Shown here piece after piece: positions 36,089 through 45,052 of a stretch of 64,000 bases of DNA (positions are counted from its first letter, which is position 1; every line of letters begins with the position of its first letter). Made by a program: the position numbers and the translations under genes. Under the pieces are notes generated by a model. That model had not been told where the DNA came from. It did no database searches and was given only the letters and a program-made list of their open reading frames with translations. This DNA comes from Sagittula salina (GTDB lineage: Bacteria; Pseudomonadota; Alphaproteobacteria; Rhodobacterales; Rhodobacteraceae), in assembly GCF_017813235.1 (NCBI RefSeq), contig NZ_JAGISH010000001.1, positions 372,001 to 436,000 of the forward strand, given 5' to 3'.

Positions 36089-37443
36089 CCGACAATCTCC
36101 AAGACCTCCCCGAAGCGGCGCGCGCCTTTCTCGAAGGGCGGCGGCTGGACGAAGTCGAATGCATCGTCGCCGACCTGCCTGGCATCGCCCGCGGCAAGGC
36201 CGTGCCCGCGTCGAAATTCGCCAAACAGGCCTACTTTCACCTGCCGGATTCGATCTTCTACCAGACCATCACAGGCGACTGGGGGGAGGCAGCCGGCCCC
36301 GATGGTTTCATCGAGCGGGACATGATTCTGCGACCCGACATGACCACGGCCACTGCCGCGCCATGGACAGGGGACTGGACGCTGCAGGTGATCCACGACG
36401 CCTTCGACCGCCACGGAGAGCCGATCCCGTTTTCCCCGCGCAACGTACTGAAACGGGTGGTGGAACTATACCGCGAGCAAGGCTGGAAGCCGGTGGTCGC
36501 GCCGGAGATGGAATTCTACCTAATCGCCCGCAACCTCGACCCCGCGCATGACATCAAACCGATGGTCGGCCGCTCGGGCCGCCCCGCGGCCGCGCGGCAG
36601 GCTTATTCGATGACTGCCGTGGACGAATTCGGCCCGGTGATCGACGATATTTACGACTTTGCCGAGGCGCAGGGATTCGAGATCGACGGAATTACGCAGG
36701 AGGGCGGCGCCGGGCAGCTGGAGATCAACCTGCGTCATGGATCGCCGGTCAAGCTGGCCGACGAGGTGTTCCATTTCAAACGTCTGATCCGCGAGGCCGC
36801 CTTGCGGCACGACTGCTTTGCCACCTTCATGGCAAAGCCGATCGCGGACGAACCGGGTTCGGCCATGCATATCCATCACTCGGTGCTGGATATCGAGACC
36901 GGCAAGAACCTGTTTTCCGACGAGAACGGCGAGGAAACAGCGGCTTTCCGGCATTTCATCGGCGGGATGCAGCGCCACATGCCGGCGGCGATCGCGGTCA
37001 TGGCGCCCTACGTAAACAGCTACCGTCGCTATGTTCCGGATCACGCGGCGCCGATCAACCTCGAATGGGGCCGCGACAACCGCACGACGGGCATCCGTGT
37101 GCCACTGGCTTCGCCCGAGAGTCGCCGGGTCGAGAACCGCGTGGCGGGCATGGACTGCAACCCCTACCTCGGGATCGCGGCATCGCTGGCCTGCGGCTAC
37201 CTCGGGCTGATGGCGCAACTGGAACCGTCGGATGAGTTCAAGGGCGACGCCTATGAGGGAGACGGCGATTTCCCTCAGGTACTGGGTTCCGCGCTCGATC
37301 TCTTCGAGGGGGCGCACGAGTTGCACCAGGTGCTTGGACCGGACTTCTGCCGCGTCTATGGCATCGTGAAACGGTCGGAATACGAAGAGTTCCTGCAGGT
37401 GATTTCCCCCTGGGAACGCGAGCACCTTCTGCTCAACGTCTGA
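36085..37443 (+). CDS. Glutamine synthetase-like gamma-glutamyl-amine ligase (second of two)
   Basis: The 452-aa paralogue carries VADLPGIARGKAVPASKF, APEMEFYLIARN, GSAMHIHHSVLDIETG and WGRDNRTTGIRVPLASPES. The changes from the first copy (HIHH for HAHF; residues around the amine site) suggest a different substrate or partners in a mixed complex. It is coupled to the amidotransferase gene. Like the first copy, it probably makes gamma-glutamylated amines for oxidation by the next gene product. Confidence 0.88.
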   Translation: MTDNLQDLPEAARAFLEGRRLDEVECIVADLPGIARGKAVPASKFAKQAYFHLPDSIFYQTITGDWGEAAGPDGFIERDMILRPDMTTATAAPWTGDWTLQVIHDAFDRHGEPIPFSPRNVLKRVVELYREQGWKPVVAPEMEFYLIARNLDPAHDIKPMVGRSGRPAAARQAYSMTAVDEFGPVIDDIYDFAEAQGFEIDGITQEGGAGQLEINLRHGSPVKLADEVFHFKRLIREAALRHDCFATFMAKPIADEPGSAMHIHHSVLDIETGKNLFSDENGEETAAFRHFIGGMQRHMPAAIAVMAPYVNSYRRYVPDHAAPINLEWGRDNRTTGIRVPLASPESRRVENRVAGMDCNPYLGIAASLACGYLGLMAQLEPSDEFKGDAYEGDGDFPQVLGSALDLFEGAHELHQVLGPDFCRVYGIVKRSEYEEFLQVISPWEREHLLLNV

Positions 37444-37494
37444 TCGGATTGCACGCCGCGCTGCGGGGCCCTGCCCCTCGCCTTCGGCTCACCC

Positions 37495-37519
37495 CGGAGA
37501 GTTTGTCACCAAGAAGAAG
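37495..37519. repeat. Dispersed intergenic element, single copy
   Basis: A CGGAGAGTTTGTCACCAAG string followed by AAGAAG matches the element paired at 13662-13722. Here it overlaps the leader of the FAD oxidase gene. Confidence 0.6.
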
Positions 37520-37536
37520 CAGGAAGGGGATTCCCG

Positions 37537-38838
37537 GTGAACCTCTTGTTTTCCAATGATCGGCGCGGGGAATACCCCGCAAGCCTGTATGCCGCCACGG
37601 CCCCGGCTCTGCCCCCCTTTGCGCCGCTCGAGGGCACCGCGCGCGCGGATGTAGTCGTGGTGGGCGGCGGTTATACCGGGCTCTCGGCGGCACTTCATCT
37701 GGCGGAAGAGGGCGTTGACGTAGCGCTGGTGGAGGCACACCGCGTAGGCTTTGGCGCCTCGGGACGCAACGGCGGGCAGCTGGGATCCGGACAACGACAG
37801 GACCAGTTGACGCTGGAGAAGATGCTGGGGGACGCACGCGCAAAAATCCTGTGGGATCTGGGCGAGGATGCCAAGGCGCTCGTGAAGGACCTCTGCGCGC
37901 GGCATGCCATCGACTGCGCTTTGAAGCCCGGTGTGGCCTGGGCCGCGACTTCTCAGGGCTCCGCCGAATGGATGCGCCGCTACGCGGAGCACATGGGGAC
38001 GCGCTATGGCTATGCGATCGAGGGCATGGACGCCGCGCAGTTTGCCGATGTCTGCCCATCGCCCGCCTACCTCGGCGGGATGCTCGACCGGGGGGCTGCG
38101 CATCTCCACCCTCTGAAGCTGGCTCTCGGACTGGCACGCGCGGCCAGCGGCGCCGGGGCCCGCATTTACGAGAACACCCCCGTGAAGGAGATCGTCGAAG
38201 GCCCCCGTGTCCGGGTCAGGACCGAGGCGGGCGAGATCGAGGCCGACCACCTGATCCTTGCCACAGGCGGCTACCTCGGTAGTTTGAACGAACAGGTGGC
38301 CGCGCGGGTCATGCCGATCAACAATTTCATCGTCGCGACGGAGCCCTTGGGCGACGCGGCGCGGGAGGTGCTTGCGCAGGACGTTGCCGTGGCGGACGAT
38401 CTCTTTGTGGTCAATTACTTCCGCCTCTCGGAGGACGGTCGCCTTCTGTTCGGTGGCGGCGAATCCTACGGCTACCGTTTTCCCGCCGATATCCGCGCCA
38501 CCGTGCGTAAACCGCTGTCACGCATCTTTCCGCATCTCTCGGATACCGCACTGCCCTACGCCTGGGGCGGCACGCTGGCGATCACCATGAAGCGCCTGCC
38601 GCACCTCGCGCGGCTCGGTCCGAACGTGGTTTCTGCCTCCGGCTACTCCGGCCATGGCGTCGGAAATGCCGTACAGGCGGGGCGGCTGCTGGCCGAAGCG
38701 GTGCGCGGCCAGTCTGACGGCTTTGACACCTTCGCATCCCTGCCCGCGCCGGCCTTCCCCGGGGGGCGCGCCCTGCGCTCGCCGCTGCTTGCGCTGGCGA
38801 TGACGTGGTTCTCCCTGCGCGACCGGCTGGGGCTTTAG
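37537..38838 (+). CDS. FAD-dependent amine oxidoreductase (PuuB/DadA type)
   Basis: The 433-aa flavoprotein starts NLLFSNDRRGEYPASLYAA, a PuuB-like beginning, and has the dinucleotide-binding VVVGGGYTGLSAALHLAE followed by GFGASGRNGGQLGSGQR. GYSGHGVGNAVQAGRLLAEA closes the FAD site. PuuB oxidises gamma-glutamylputrescine to the aldehyde. It starts at GTG 37537 behind AAGGGG. No aldehyde dehydrogenase gene follows, so the next step must be encoded elsewhere. Confidence 0.88.
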   Translation: MNLLFSNDRRGEYPASLYAATAPALPPFAPLEGTARADVVVVGGGYTGLSAALHLAEEGVDVALVEAHRVGFGASGRNGGQLGSGQRQDQLTLEKMLGDARAKILWDLGEDAKALVKDLCARHAIDCALKPGVAWAATSQGSAEWMRRYAEHMGTRYGYAIEGMDAAQFADVCPSPAYLGGMLDRGAAHLHPLKLALGLARAASGAGARIYENTPVKEIVEGPRVRVRTEAGEIEADHLILATGGYLGSLNEQVAARVMPINNFIVATEPLGDAAREVLAQDVAVADDLFVVNYFRLSEDGRLLFGGGESYGYRFPADIRATVRKPLSRIFPHLSDTALPYAWGGTLAITMKRLPHLARLGPNVVSASGYSGHGVGNAVQAGRLLAEAVRGQSDGFDTFASLPAPAFPGGRALRSPLLALAMTWFSLRDRLGL

Positions 38839-38944
38839 CGCCGCACTGCAAGGGAAAGAATAACCGCCGCGACGCAAAGCGGCTTTGCTCGATCCAAGGT
38901 TCGATTTAGACTTCCGAAAACGGATCTTAAGGATTTTGAAAACC

Positions 38945-40150
38945 ATGCTCCCCAACATGCATGACGCAGAGCCGATCCCCGAAGCCGCCCGTACCGAGAT
39001 CGACCGCCTGCTGCAAAGTGGCGACCTCTTTCGTTACACCGCCCCCGAGGACGCACCCGTGTCCCTGCTCGAGCGCGAGTTCGCCGCCGAGATGGGGGTG
39101 AAGTATGCCCTTGCGGTGTCCTCCTGCTCTGCCGCGTTGTTCCTTTCGCTGAAGGCGCTCGACCTGCCGCGGGACGCACGAGTCATGATCCCGGGCTTCA
39201 CCTTTGCCGCCGTGCCGTCGTCGATCGTGCACGCGGACCTCGTTCCCGTACTTTGCGAATGCGGGGCGGATTACCGAATCGTGATGGAGGACTTCGCAGC
39301 AAAGCTGGATACCGTTTCGGCCGTCATCGTCAGCCATATGCGCGGGCATACTTCGGATATGGACGCCATCATGGCGCTTTGCGATGCACGCGGCATCCCG
39401 GTGATCGAGGACGCGGCGCACAGCCTTGGCACCACCTGGCACGGCCGCAAGATCGGCACGCTGGGGCGAATTGGCTGCTTTTCTTTTCAATCCTACAAAC
39501 TGTTGAACGCCGGCGAAGGCGGCATTCTCATCACCGACGATCCGGAGGTCGTTGCCCGCGCCGTGATTCTCTCTGGCGCTTACGAACACATGTGGCGCAA
39601 ACACCTCCGTCCCGGCGACAACGGCGCTGCGCTGGAGCAGGCCTTCCAGCGCTGGCAGAACCGGCTGCCGCTGTATAACCTGCGCATGTCAAACCTTGCT
39701 GCCGCCGTGATCCGCCCACAAATTCCCGAAATTGCGCGCCGAGTGTCCGATGGCCGGCGCAACCATGACCGCGTGGCCGCGGCAATCAATGCTTCGCCGT
39801 GGATCTGGGTACCGTCAAGTCTCGCGCCGGAGGAACGCGCACCCGACTCGCTGCAGTTCAATCTCAGCGGCATGGATGAAACCCAGACCCGCGCCTTTGT
39901 CGCAGAAGCGGCGCGCGAAGGCGTGAAGGTGCAGGTGTTCGGCCTGACCGAGGACAATGCCCGCGCCTATTGGAACTGGGGTTTCCTGGCCGAGATGCCG
40001 GACCTGCCGCAAACCCGCGCCATGCTGATGTGCGCCTGCGACACCCGCCTGCCCGCACGCCTGACGCTGGCGGACTGCGACGCGGTAGCAGAAATCCTGA
40101 TTCGGGCAGCCGAAGTGGTCATGGCACCAACGCGGGCCTACGGCACGTAA
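38945..40150 (+). CDS. DegT/DnrJ/EryC1/StrS family aminotransferase
   Basis: The 401-aa PLP enzyme has VSSCSAALFLSLKALDLP for phosphate binding, VIVSHMRGHTSDMDAIMALC, and the PLP lysine in FSFQSYKLLNAGEGG. This family usually handles nucleotide sugars, but here there are no sugar genes; the position after the amine oxidase hints at a role in amine or amino-acid metabolism. A TTG 20 codons upstream would lengthen it; I use the ATG at 38945, which has AAGGA about 14 bases before it. Confidence 0.82.
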   Translation: MLPNMHDAEPIPEAARTEIDRLLQSGDLFRYTAPEDAPVSLLEREFAAEMGVKYALAVSSCSAALFLSLKALDLPRDARVMIPGFTFAAVPSSIVHADLVPVLCECGADYRIVMEDFAAKLDTVSAVIVSHMRGHTSDMDAIMALCDARGIPVIEDAAHSLGTTWHGRKIGTLGRIGCFSFQSYKLLNAGEGGILITDDPEVVARAVILSGAYEHMWRKHLRPGDNGAALEQAFQRWQNRLPLYNLRMSNLAAAVIRPQIPEIARRVSDGRRNHDRVAAAINASPWIWVPSSLAPEERAPDSLQFNLSGMDETQTRAFVAEAAREGVKVQVFGLTEDNARAYWNWGFLAEMPDLPQTRAMLMCACDTRLPARLTLADCDAVAEILIRAAEVVMAPTRAYGT

Positions 40151-40207
40151 TCCCCCGGGCGCCTGAAATTTCCGACTCGCCCCGCGAGAAAAGACGCGAA
40201 AACACAA

Positions 40208-40230
40208 AGGGCGCGCCTGTTGCGCGCCCT
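40208..40230 (-). terminator. Terminator of phaR
   Basis: A 9-bp GC-rich stem (AGGGCGCGC with GCGCGCCCT) and a five-base loop lie 24 bases past the phaR stop. On the minus strand the stem is followed by TTTGTGTTTT, as expected for a Rho-independent terminator. Confidence 0.75.
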
Positions 40231-40253
40231 CAGAACCGGCGCCTGCCAGATGC

Positions 40254-40811
40254 CTAGTTCCCCATTCTCGAAAGTTTTGCCTGTAATTCGGCGAGTTGCT
40301 TCTTAATGTCGTCCAGATCATCACCCCCGGAAGCCGCCTCGGGACGCCCGTCCGGCATCGGCCCGGTGGAACCCATCGGCACGCCCGAGGTCATCGCCTT
40401 GAGGAACGCCTCCTGCTGCGCCTGCATCGCCTCGAAACTCTTGGCGAGGTTCGGGTTCACCTGCCCCATGCCCTCCACCCACTTCGACTGGCTGTCGCGG
40501 AACATGTCGAAGGTCTGCGCAAGAAACTGAGGCACGGTGGAGGTGGCCTGCGTCGTATAGCTCCGTACGAGATCGGTCAGCACGTTGATGGGCAGGACCG
40601 ATTCACCCTTGCTTTCATGTTCGGCCACGATCTGGAGAAGGTATTGCCGCGTCAGGTCGTCGCCTGATTTCAGGTCCACGATCTGCACATCCCGCCCATC
40701 GCGGATGAAACCGGCGATATCCTCCAGGGTCACGTAATCCGAGGTCTCGGTATTGTACAGCCGCCGGCTGGCGTAGCGTTTGATGAGCAATGGTTTTTCT
40801 TGGTTGGCCAT
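40254..40811 (-). CDS. phaR: Polyhydroxyalkanoate synthesis repressor PhaR
   Basis: The 185-aa regulator binds DNA and PHA granules and controls phasin and PHA genes. The N-terminal PHB accumulation domain reads IKRYASRRLYNTETSDYVTLEDI, in part, followed by LLQIVAEHES. The C-terminal half has helical, Gln-rich segments (FEAMQAQQEAFLKAM) and a short coiled coil (DIKKQLAELQAKLSRM). A TGC-rich tract at 40832-40845 upstream could be a PhaR autoregulatory site. No phaC or phasin genes adjoin. Confidence 0.94.
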   Translation of the reverse strand: MANQEKPLLIKRYASRRLYNTETSDYVTLEDIAGFIRDGRDVQIVDLKSGDDLTRQYLLQIVAEHESKGESVLPINVLTDLVRSYTTQATSTVPQFLAQTFDMFRDSQSKWVEGMGQVNPNLAKSFEAMQAQQEAFLKAMTSGVPMGSTGPMPDGRPEAASGGDDLDDIKKQLAELQAKLSRMGN

Positions 40812-40936
40812 AGGCTCCCCTCCCCGGCATATGCAGCGATTGCAGAAAAGCCTATGCGAGCGCAGAACAAAAGAAAAGCCTCCTGTGAGTCTGAGAGCCT
40901 GCCGCTAGGACATTCATTTTCCCCGAGGATTCGCGA

Positions 40937-42430
40937 TCAGAAAAGAGAGCCCTGCTCGGGCGGCTTCGGCTTTGTCTTCGCGCGGGGCGATTTTGTCTGC
41001 GCTGCAGCACCGTCGCCCTCCAGCGCCAGGCGCCCGTCGGCGAACTCGATCTCCAGCGCCTGAGCTGCCCGCGCCTGTGCCGTGGTTGTTACAACCTGCC
41101 CGTCGCCCCGCACCACGGCGTAACCGCGCTTCAGCGTCGCGCGATAGCCAAGCGTTTCATTCAACCGCCCCAGCGCCTCCGCCCGGCGGTTCAGATCCGC
41201 CAGCCGCGCACCCTGGACCTCGGACATGCGGGCGGACAGCCGGTCGAGCCGCTCCCGTCCCTGACGGACCTCCCGCATAATGGCCTGCGGCGTCAGCCGC
41301 GCAGCGCGATCCTCCAGCCGCTTGCGTTCGCTCTCCAGCATCCTTCGCAACAACCCCGGACGCAGCGCACCGGCGGTTTCCGACAGCTTCAGCCGCTGCA
41401 GGCCGACCGCGCGCGACAGGCCTGCGGGCAGACGATCCGTCAGCGTGTCGAGCCGCTGACGCGGCCCGTCCAGCAAGGTCTCCGGGCGTGGCAGGGCGCG
41501 ACCGAGATCACGCAACCGCTGGCCGCGATGTTCCAGCCGCAGCGCCATGGCCCGCGTCGCACGCAATCCCATGTCCCGCGCCTGCGCCGCCAGTTCCATG
41601 CGCACCGGCACCGCCAGTTCCGCCGCCGCGGTGGGTGTCGGCGCCCGCTTGTCCGACACGAAATCGATCAGCGTCGTATCCGTCTCGTGCCCCACGGCGG
41701 AGATCAGCGGGATTTCGGAGGCCGCCGCCGCCCGCGCAACGACTTCCTCGTTGAAGCCCCAGAGATCTTCGACGGATCCGCCGCCGCGTGCCACGATCAA
41801 CAGGTCAGGACGCGGCAGCGCGCCCCCCGGCGTCATCTGATTGAAGCCATCGATCGCCCGCGCGACCTCGGCCGCGCAATTCGCACCCTGCACAGCGACC
41901 GGCCAGATCAGCACCTTGCGCGGAAAGCGGTCGCGCAGCCGATGCAGGATGTCCCGGATCACCGCCCCCGAAGGGGAGGTCACGACGCCGATGATTTCGG
42001 GCAGATAGGGCAAGGGCCGCTTGCGCCCCGCATCGAACAGTCCCTCCGCTGCCAGTTTCGCCTTGCGCTTTTCCAGCATCGCCATCAGGGCACCGGCCCC
42101 CGCCGGCACCATGTCTTCGATGACGATCTGGTATTTGGACTGCCCGGGGAAGGTGGTCAGACGCCCGGTGGCGACAACCTCCATACCCTCCTCGGGCGGA
42201 TTGGGCAGCCGTGCCGCGACGCCTTTCCAGATGATCCCGGCGATCACCGCCTTGTCATCCTTTAGGTCGAGATAGACATGGCCCGAGCGCGGGCGCGACA
42301 CGCGGCCCACCTCGCCGCGCACCCGAACGTGTCCGAAACCGCCCTCGATGGTGCGTTTCACCGCCCCAGAGAGTTCCGAGACGCTGAATTCCGGCGTGTT
42401 CCCCTCGCCTGCCTCGTCGATCAAGTCCAT
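40937..42430 (-). CDS. xseA: Exodeoxyribonuclease VII large subunit
   Basis: The 497-aa nuclease subunit degrades single-stranded DNA with XseB. The N-terminal OB domain has FSVSELSGAVKRTIE and RSGHVYLDLKDD. The catalytic region shows GVVTSPSGAVIRDILHRL, RGGGSVEDLWGFNEE and SAVGHETDTTLIDFVSD. Then come coiled-coil helices. I start at DLIDEAGEG (ATG 42430), since the upstream extension has no homology. It is divergent from purD. Confidence 0.96.
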   Translation of the reverse strand: MDLIDEAGEGNTPEFSVSELSGAVKRTIEGGFGHVRVRGEVGRVSRPRSGHVYLDLKDDKAVIAGIIWKGVAARLPNPPEEGMEVVATGRLTTFPGQSKYQIVIEDMVPAGAGALMAMLEKRKAKLAAEGLFDAGRKRPLPYLPEIIGVVTSPSGAVIRDILHRLRDRFPRKVLIWPVAVQGANCAAEVARAIDGFNQMTPGGALPRPDLLIVARGGGSVEDLWGFNEEVVARAAAASEIPLISAVGHETDTTLIDFVSDKRAPTPTAAAELAVPVRMELAAQARDMGLRATRAMALRLEHRGQRLRDLGRALPRPETLLDGPRQRLDTLTDRLPAGLSRAVGLQRLKLSETAGALRPGLLRRMLESERKRLEDRAARLTPQAIMREVRQGRERLDRLSARMSEVQGARLADLNRRAEALGRLNETLGYRATLKRGYAVVRGDGQVVTTTAQARAAQALEIEFADGRLALEGDGAAAQTKSPRAKTKPKPPEQGSLF

Positions 42431-42498
42431 CAGCCAAACCTTGCCCTTGCCTCGGCCTGACCTTAAAGCACCCCTCAAGGATCCGAAAGCGCCCGCCC

Positions 42499-42565
42499 TG
42501 CTTCTTCGTGGCAGAAATACTCCGGGGGGAGCGCCGGAGGCACGGGGGGCGGCGCCCCCTCCCTA
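42499..42565. repeat. Dispersed intergenic element, extended copy
   Basis: TGCTTCTTCGTGGCAGAAAT, then ACTCCGGGGGGAGC and a GC-rich hairpin (GGGGCGGCGCCCC-like) form the longest copy of the element, in the promoter gap between xseA and purD. The copy at 60124-60185 has the same order of parts. Confidence 0.65.
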
Positions 42566-42587
42566 GACTGGTGAAGGAAACAGGCCC

Positions 42588-43850
42588 ATGAACATCCTCA
42601 TCCTCGGCGGCGGCGGCCGCGAGCACGCCCTCGCATGGGCCGCCCTGCAGAATCCCAAGTGCGACAAGCTCATCGTCGCGCCCGGCAACGCGGGCATCGC
42701 GCAGATCGCGGAATGCGCCTCCATCGACATCGAGGACGGCGGCACCGTGGCTGAATTCGCCGCAGAGAACGCCATCGAGCTCGTCATCATCGGCCCGGAG
42801 GCACCGCTCGCGGCGGGCGTGGCCGACCGCCTGCGCGAAGCCGGCCTGTCGGTCTTCGGCCCCTCCGCCGCTGCCGCCCGGCTCGAAGCGTCGAAATCCT
42901 TCACCAAGGAAATTTGCGACGCCTGTCACGCTCCCACCGCAGCCTATGGCCACTTCACCGAGGCCGATGCCGCAAAGGCTTATATCCGTGCAGGAACCGC
43001 CCCGGTGGTGGTAAAAGCCGACGGCCTGGCCGCTGGCAAGGGCGTCATCATCGCCGAAACCCTGGAAGAGGCCTGTGCTGCCGTTGACGACATGTTCGGC
43101 GGTGCCTTCGGCGGCGCAGGCGCGGAGGTGGTGATCGAGGAGTTCATGACCGGCGAAGAGGCGTCGTTTTTCGTCCTTGTCGATGGAGAGGACTGTCTTC
43201 CCATCGGGACCGCGCAGGACCACAAGCGTGTAGGCGACGGCGACACCGGCCCGAACACCGGCGGCATGGGAGCTTACTCGCCTGCCCCCATCATGACCGA
43301 TACCGTCACACAAAAGGCATTGGATGACATCGTACGCCCCTGCATGGCGGAAATGGTCCGGCGCGGCACCCCGTATCAGGGCGTGCTCTACGTCGGGCTG
43401 ATGATCGAGAACGGCCAGCCAAGATTGGTGGAGTACAACGCCCGCTTTGGTGATCCGGAATGCCAGGTCCTGATGCTGCGCCTGGGCGCGCAGGCGCTCG
43501 ATCTGATCCATGCCTGCGCCGAGGGCCGCCTGTCCGAAGCCCGTGTCAACTGGGCGGACGACCACGCCATGACCGTCGTCATGGCCGCAAAGGGCTACCC
43601 CGATGCCTACGAAAAAGGCACCGTGATAAAGGGACTGGAAGCCATCTCCGACGACTCGATGACTGTCATGTTTCATGCGGGCACCACGGCGAAGGACGGG
43701 GCGGTCACCGCCACCGGGGGCCGGGTCCTGAACGCCACCGCCCGTGGCGCCACCCTTCAGGAAGCCCGCGACCGCGCCTATGCCATGGTCGATGCCATCG
43801 ACTGGCCCGAGGGGTTCTGCCGCCGCGACATCGGCTGGCGGGCCCTGTGA
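42588..43850 (+). CDS. purD: Phosphoribosylamine-glycine ligase
   Basis: The 420-aa ATP-grasp enzyme joins phosphoribosylamine and glycine in purine synthesis. It begins NILILGGGGREHALAWA, has GPEAPLAAGVADRL, and the ATP-grasp core VVKADGLAAGKGV and EEFMTGEEASFFVLVDG; GDTGPNTGGMGAYSP and EYNARFGDPECQ are family signatures. Length is normal. Confidence 0.97.
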   Translation: MNILILGGGGREHALAWAALQNPKCDKLIVAPGNAGIAQIAECASIDIEDGGTVAEFAAENAIELVIIGPEAPLAAGVADRLREAGLSVFGPSAAAARLEASKSFTKEICDACHAPTAAYGHFTEADAAKAYIRAGTAPVVVKADGLAAGKGVIIAETLEEACAAVDDMFGGAFGGAGAEVVIEEFMTGEEASFFVLVDGEDCLPIGTAQDHKRVGDGDTGPNTGGMGAYSPAPIMTDTVTQKALDDIVRPCMAEMVRRGTPYQGVLYVGLMIENGQPRLVEYNARFGDPECQVLMLRLGAQALDLIHACAEGRLSEARVNWADDHAMTVVMAAKGYPDAYEKGTVIKGLEAISDDSMTVMFHAGTTAKDGAVTATGGRVLNATARGATLQEARDRAYAMVDAIDWPEGFCRRDIGWRAL

Positions 43851-43939
43851 TCCGATTCGGGGAGCGGCAAGCACCCAACGATGTGAAGCTCGGACACGCA
43901 CCCTCCTGACCACCAGCCGCTGCAGAGACGCGCGCTGCT

Positions 43940-44452
43940 TCAGAAAGACGTGTAGAGGATGCGGCGCGCCTTCAGCTGACTGATCCGCGCCTCGAGGCGG
44001 TTGATCCTGAGCATCACTCCGGCCCGGCGCGCAGGATCGTCGGCGGCGATGAGTTCGGTTCGCAGGTCGCGCACCTCGTCCTTCAGATCCGAGATAGTCT
44101 CGCTCAGTTCGTAGTACCGCGTGCCGCGATCGTGTGCATCCGCCAGCGCGGGCAGGCTCCCCGCCGGGCAGACAGGTGAGAGCGCGCGCCCCTCGCGTCC
44201 TTCGCGGTAGGCCCGTGTGGGCGTGCAATAGATCGTTAGCCCAGCTTGCCGCCCCGCCTCCCAACGCGCGACATCCGGCAGAACGGAGACTTTCTCACAG
44301 GCGCGCGCGTGATGGGCGACGTAGTCCGCCATCCGCCCGTCTGCGCCGTCTCGCTGACCGATCTCACGCCAGTTTCCAAGGCGGCATTCGTCCTCCGACA
44401 ACGTGGCACAGCCAGTGAAAGCCATAAAGGCCCCGAATACCAGAAAACGCAT
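43940..44452 (-). CDS. DUF2799 family lipoprotein
   Basis: The 170-aa protein has a lipoprotein signal peptide (MRFLVFGAFMAFTGC, lipobox FTGC). It then shows DECRLGNWREIGQRDGADGR and YCTPTRAYREGREGR, typical of DUF2799 proteins. The C-terminal about 50 residues form a coiled coil (ISDLKDEVRDLRTEL). It should be anchored in an envelope membrane; its role is unknown. Confidence 0.85.
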   Translation of the reverse strand: MRFLVFGAFMAFTGCATLSEDECRLGNWREIGQRDGADGRMADYVAHHARACEKVSVLPDVARWEAGRQAGLTIYCTPTRAYREGREGRALSPVCPAGSLPALADAHDRGTRYYELSETISDLKDEVRDLRTELIAADDPARRAGVMLRINRLEARISQLKARRILYTSF

Positions 44453-44476
44453 GGACGTCCTCCCTTCGGTTAGATC

Positions 44477-45052
44477 TCAGCCTGCCGGCTCGATGATCTG
44501 TGCCTCCGTCACGATCAGGTCGAGCGGTTGGTCCGTTTCCTCCAAAGGCAGATCGTCCATCTCCTGTGCAGCAAAGGCAAAACCGATGGCGAGCGTCGGA
44601 CGCTTCGCCCGCAGGGCTGCGAGCGTCCGGTCATAAAAGCCGCCGCCGTATCCCAGCCGCCCCCCCCCACGGGAGAAGGCCAGCAACGGTACAATCAGAA
44701 TTTCAGGCTCCATCCGCGCGCCAGAGAGCGGGATGCGGGCACCGAACGGCCCCTCGACCATGGCGCAGTCGGGTTCCCAGCAAGCGAAACTCAGCGGTTG
44801 CCCTGCGCCATCTATCACCGGCACGCCGACGGGGCCATGCGCGGCAGCCTCCGCCATGGCCGCCAACGGGTCGATCTCTGTCCGGATTGCCATGTAACCA
44901 CTCAGCGGGACACCGCGATAGCCCGCGAGAACCTCACTCAATCGTCCCGCCTGCCCGGGTTCTCTGGCTTCAAACGCGGCCTTTCGTGCCGCGAATGCCG
45001 CCTTGCGCGCCGCCGCCTTGCGCGCCGCCGCCTTGCGCGCCTCCGGCGTCAT
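44477..45052 (-). CDS. 5-formyltetrahydrofolate cyclo-ligase
   Basis: The 191-aa enzyme converts 5-formyl-THF to 5,10-methenyl-THF with ATP. Signature text is VPLLAFSRGGGRLGYGGGFY with DRTLA after it. The N-terminal about 25 residues are an unusual Arg-Lys-Ala repeat (ARKAAARKAA), encoded by nearly three copies of a 15-base unit at 45000-45043; this lies where the family has a basic helix. The ATG overlaps the mgtE stop codon by one base; a GTG one codon earlier is also possible. Confidence 0.9.
   Translation of the reverse strand: MTPEARKAAARKAAARKAAFAARKAAFEAREPGQAGRLSEVLAGYRGVPLSGYMAIRTEIDPLAAMAEAAAHGPVGVPVIDGAGQPLSFACWEPDCAMVEGPFGARIPLSGARMEPEILIVPLLAFSRGGGRLGYGGGFYDRTLAALRAKRPTLAIGFAFAAQEMDDLPLEETDQPLDLIVTEAQIIEPAG
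45000..45043. repeat. 15-bp in-frame tandem repeat in the folate cyclo-ligase gene
   Basis: The unit GCCTTGCGCGCCGCC is present 2.8 times. It encodes repeated Ala-Ala-Arg-Lys-Ala and can change the N-terminal helix by five residues per slip without breaking the frame. Confidence 0.85.
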
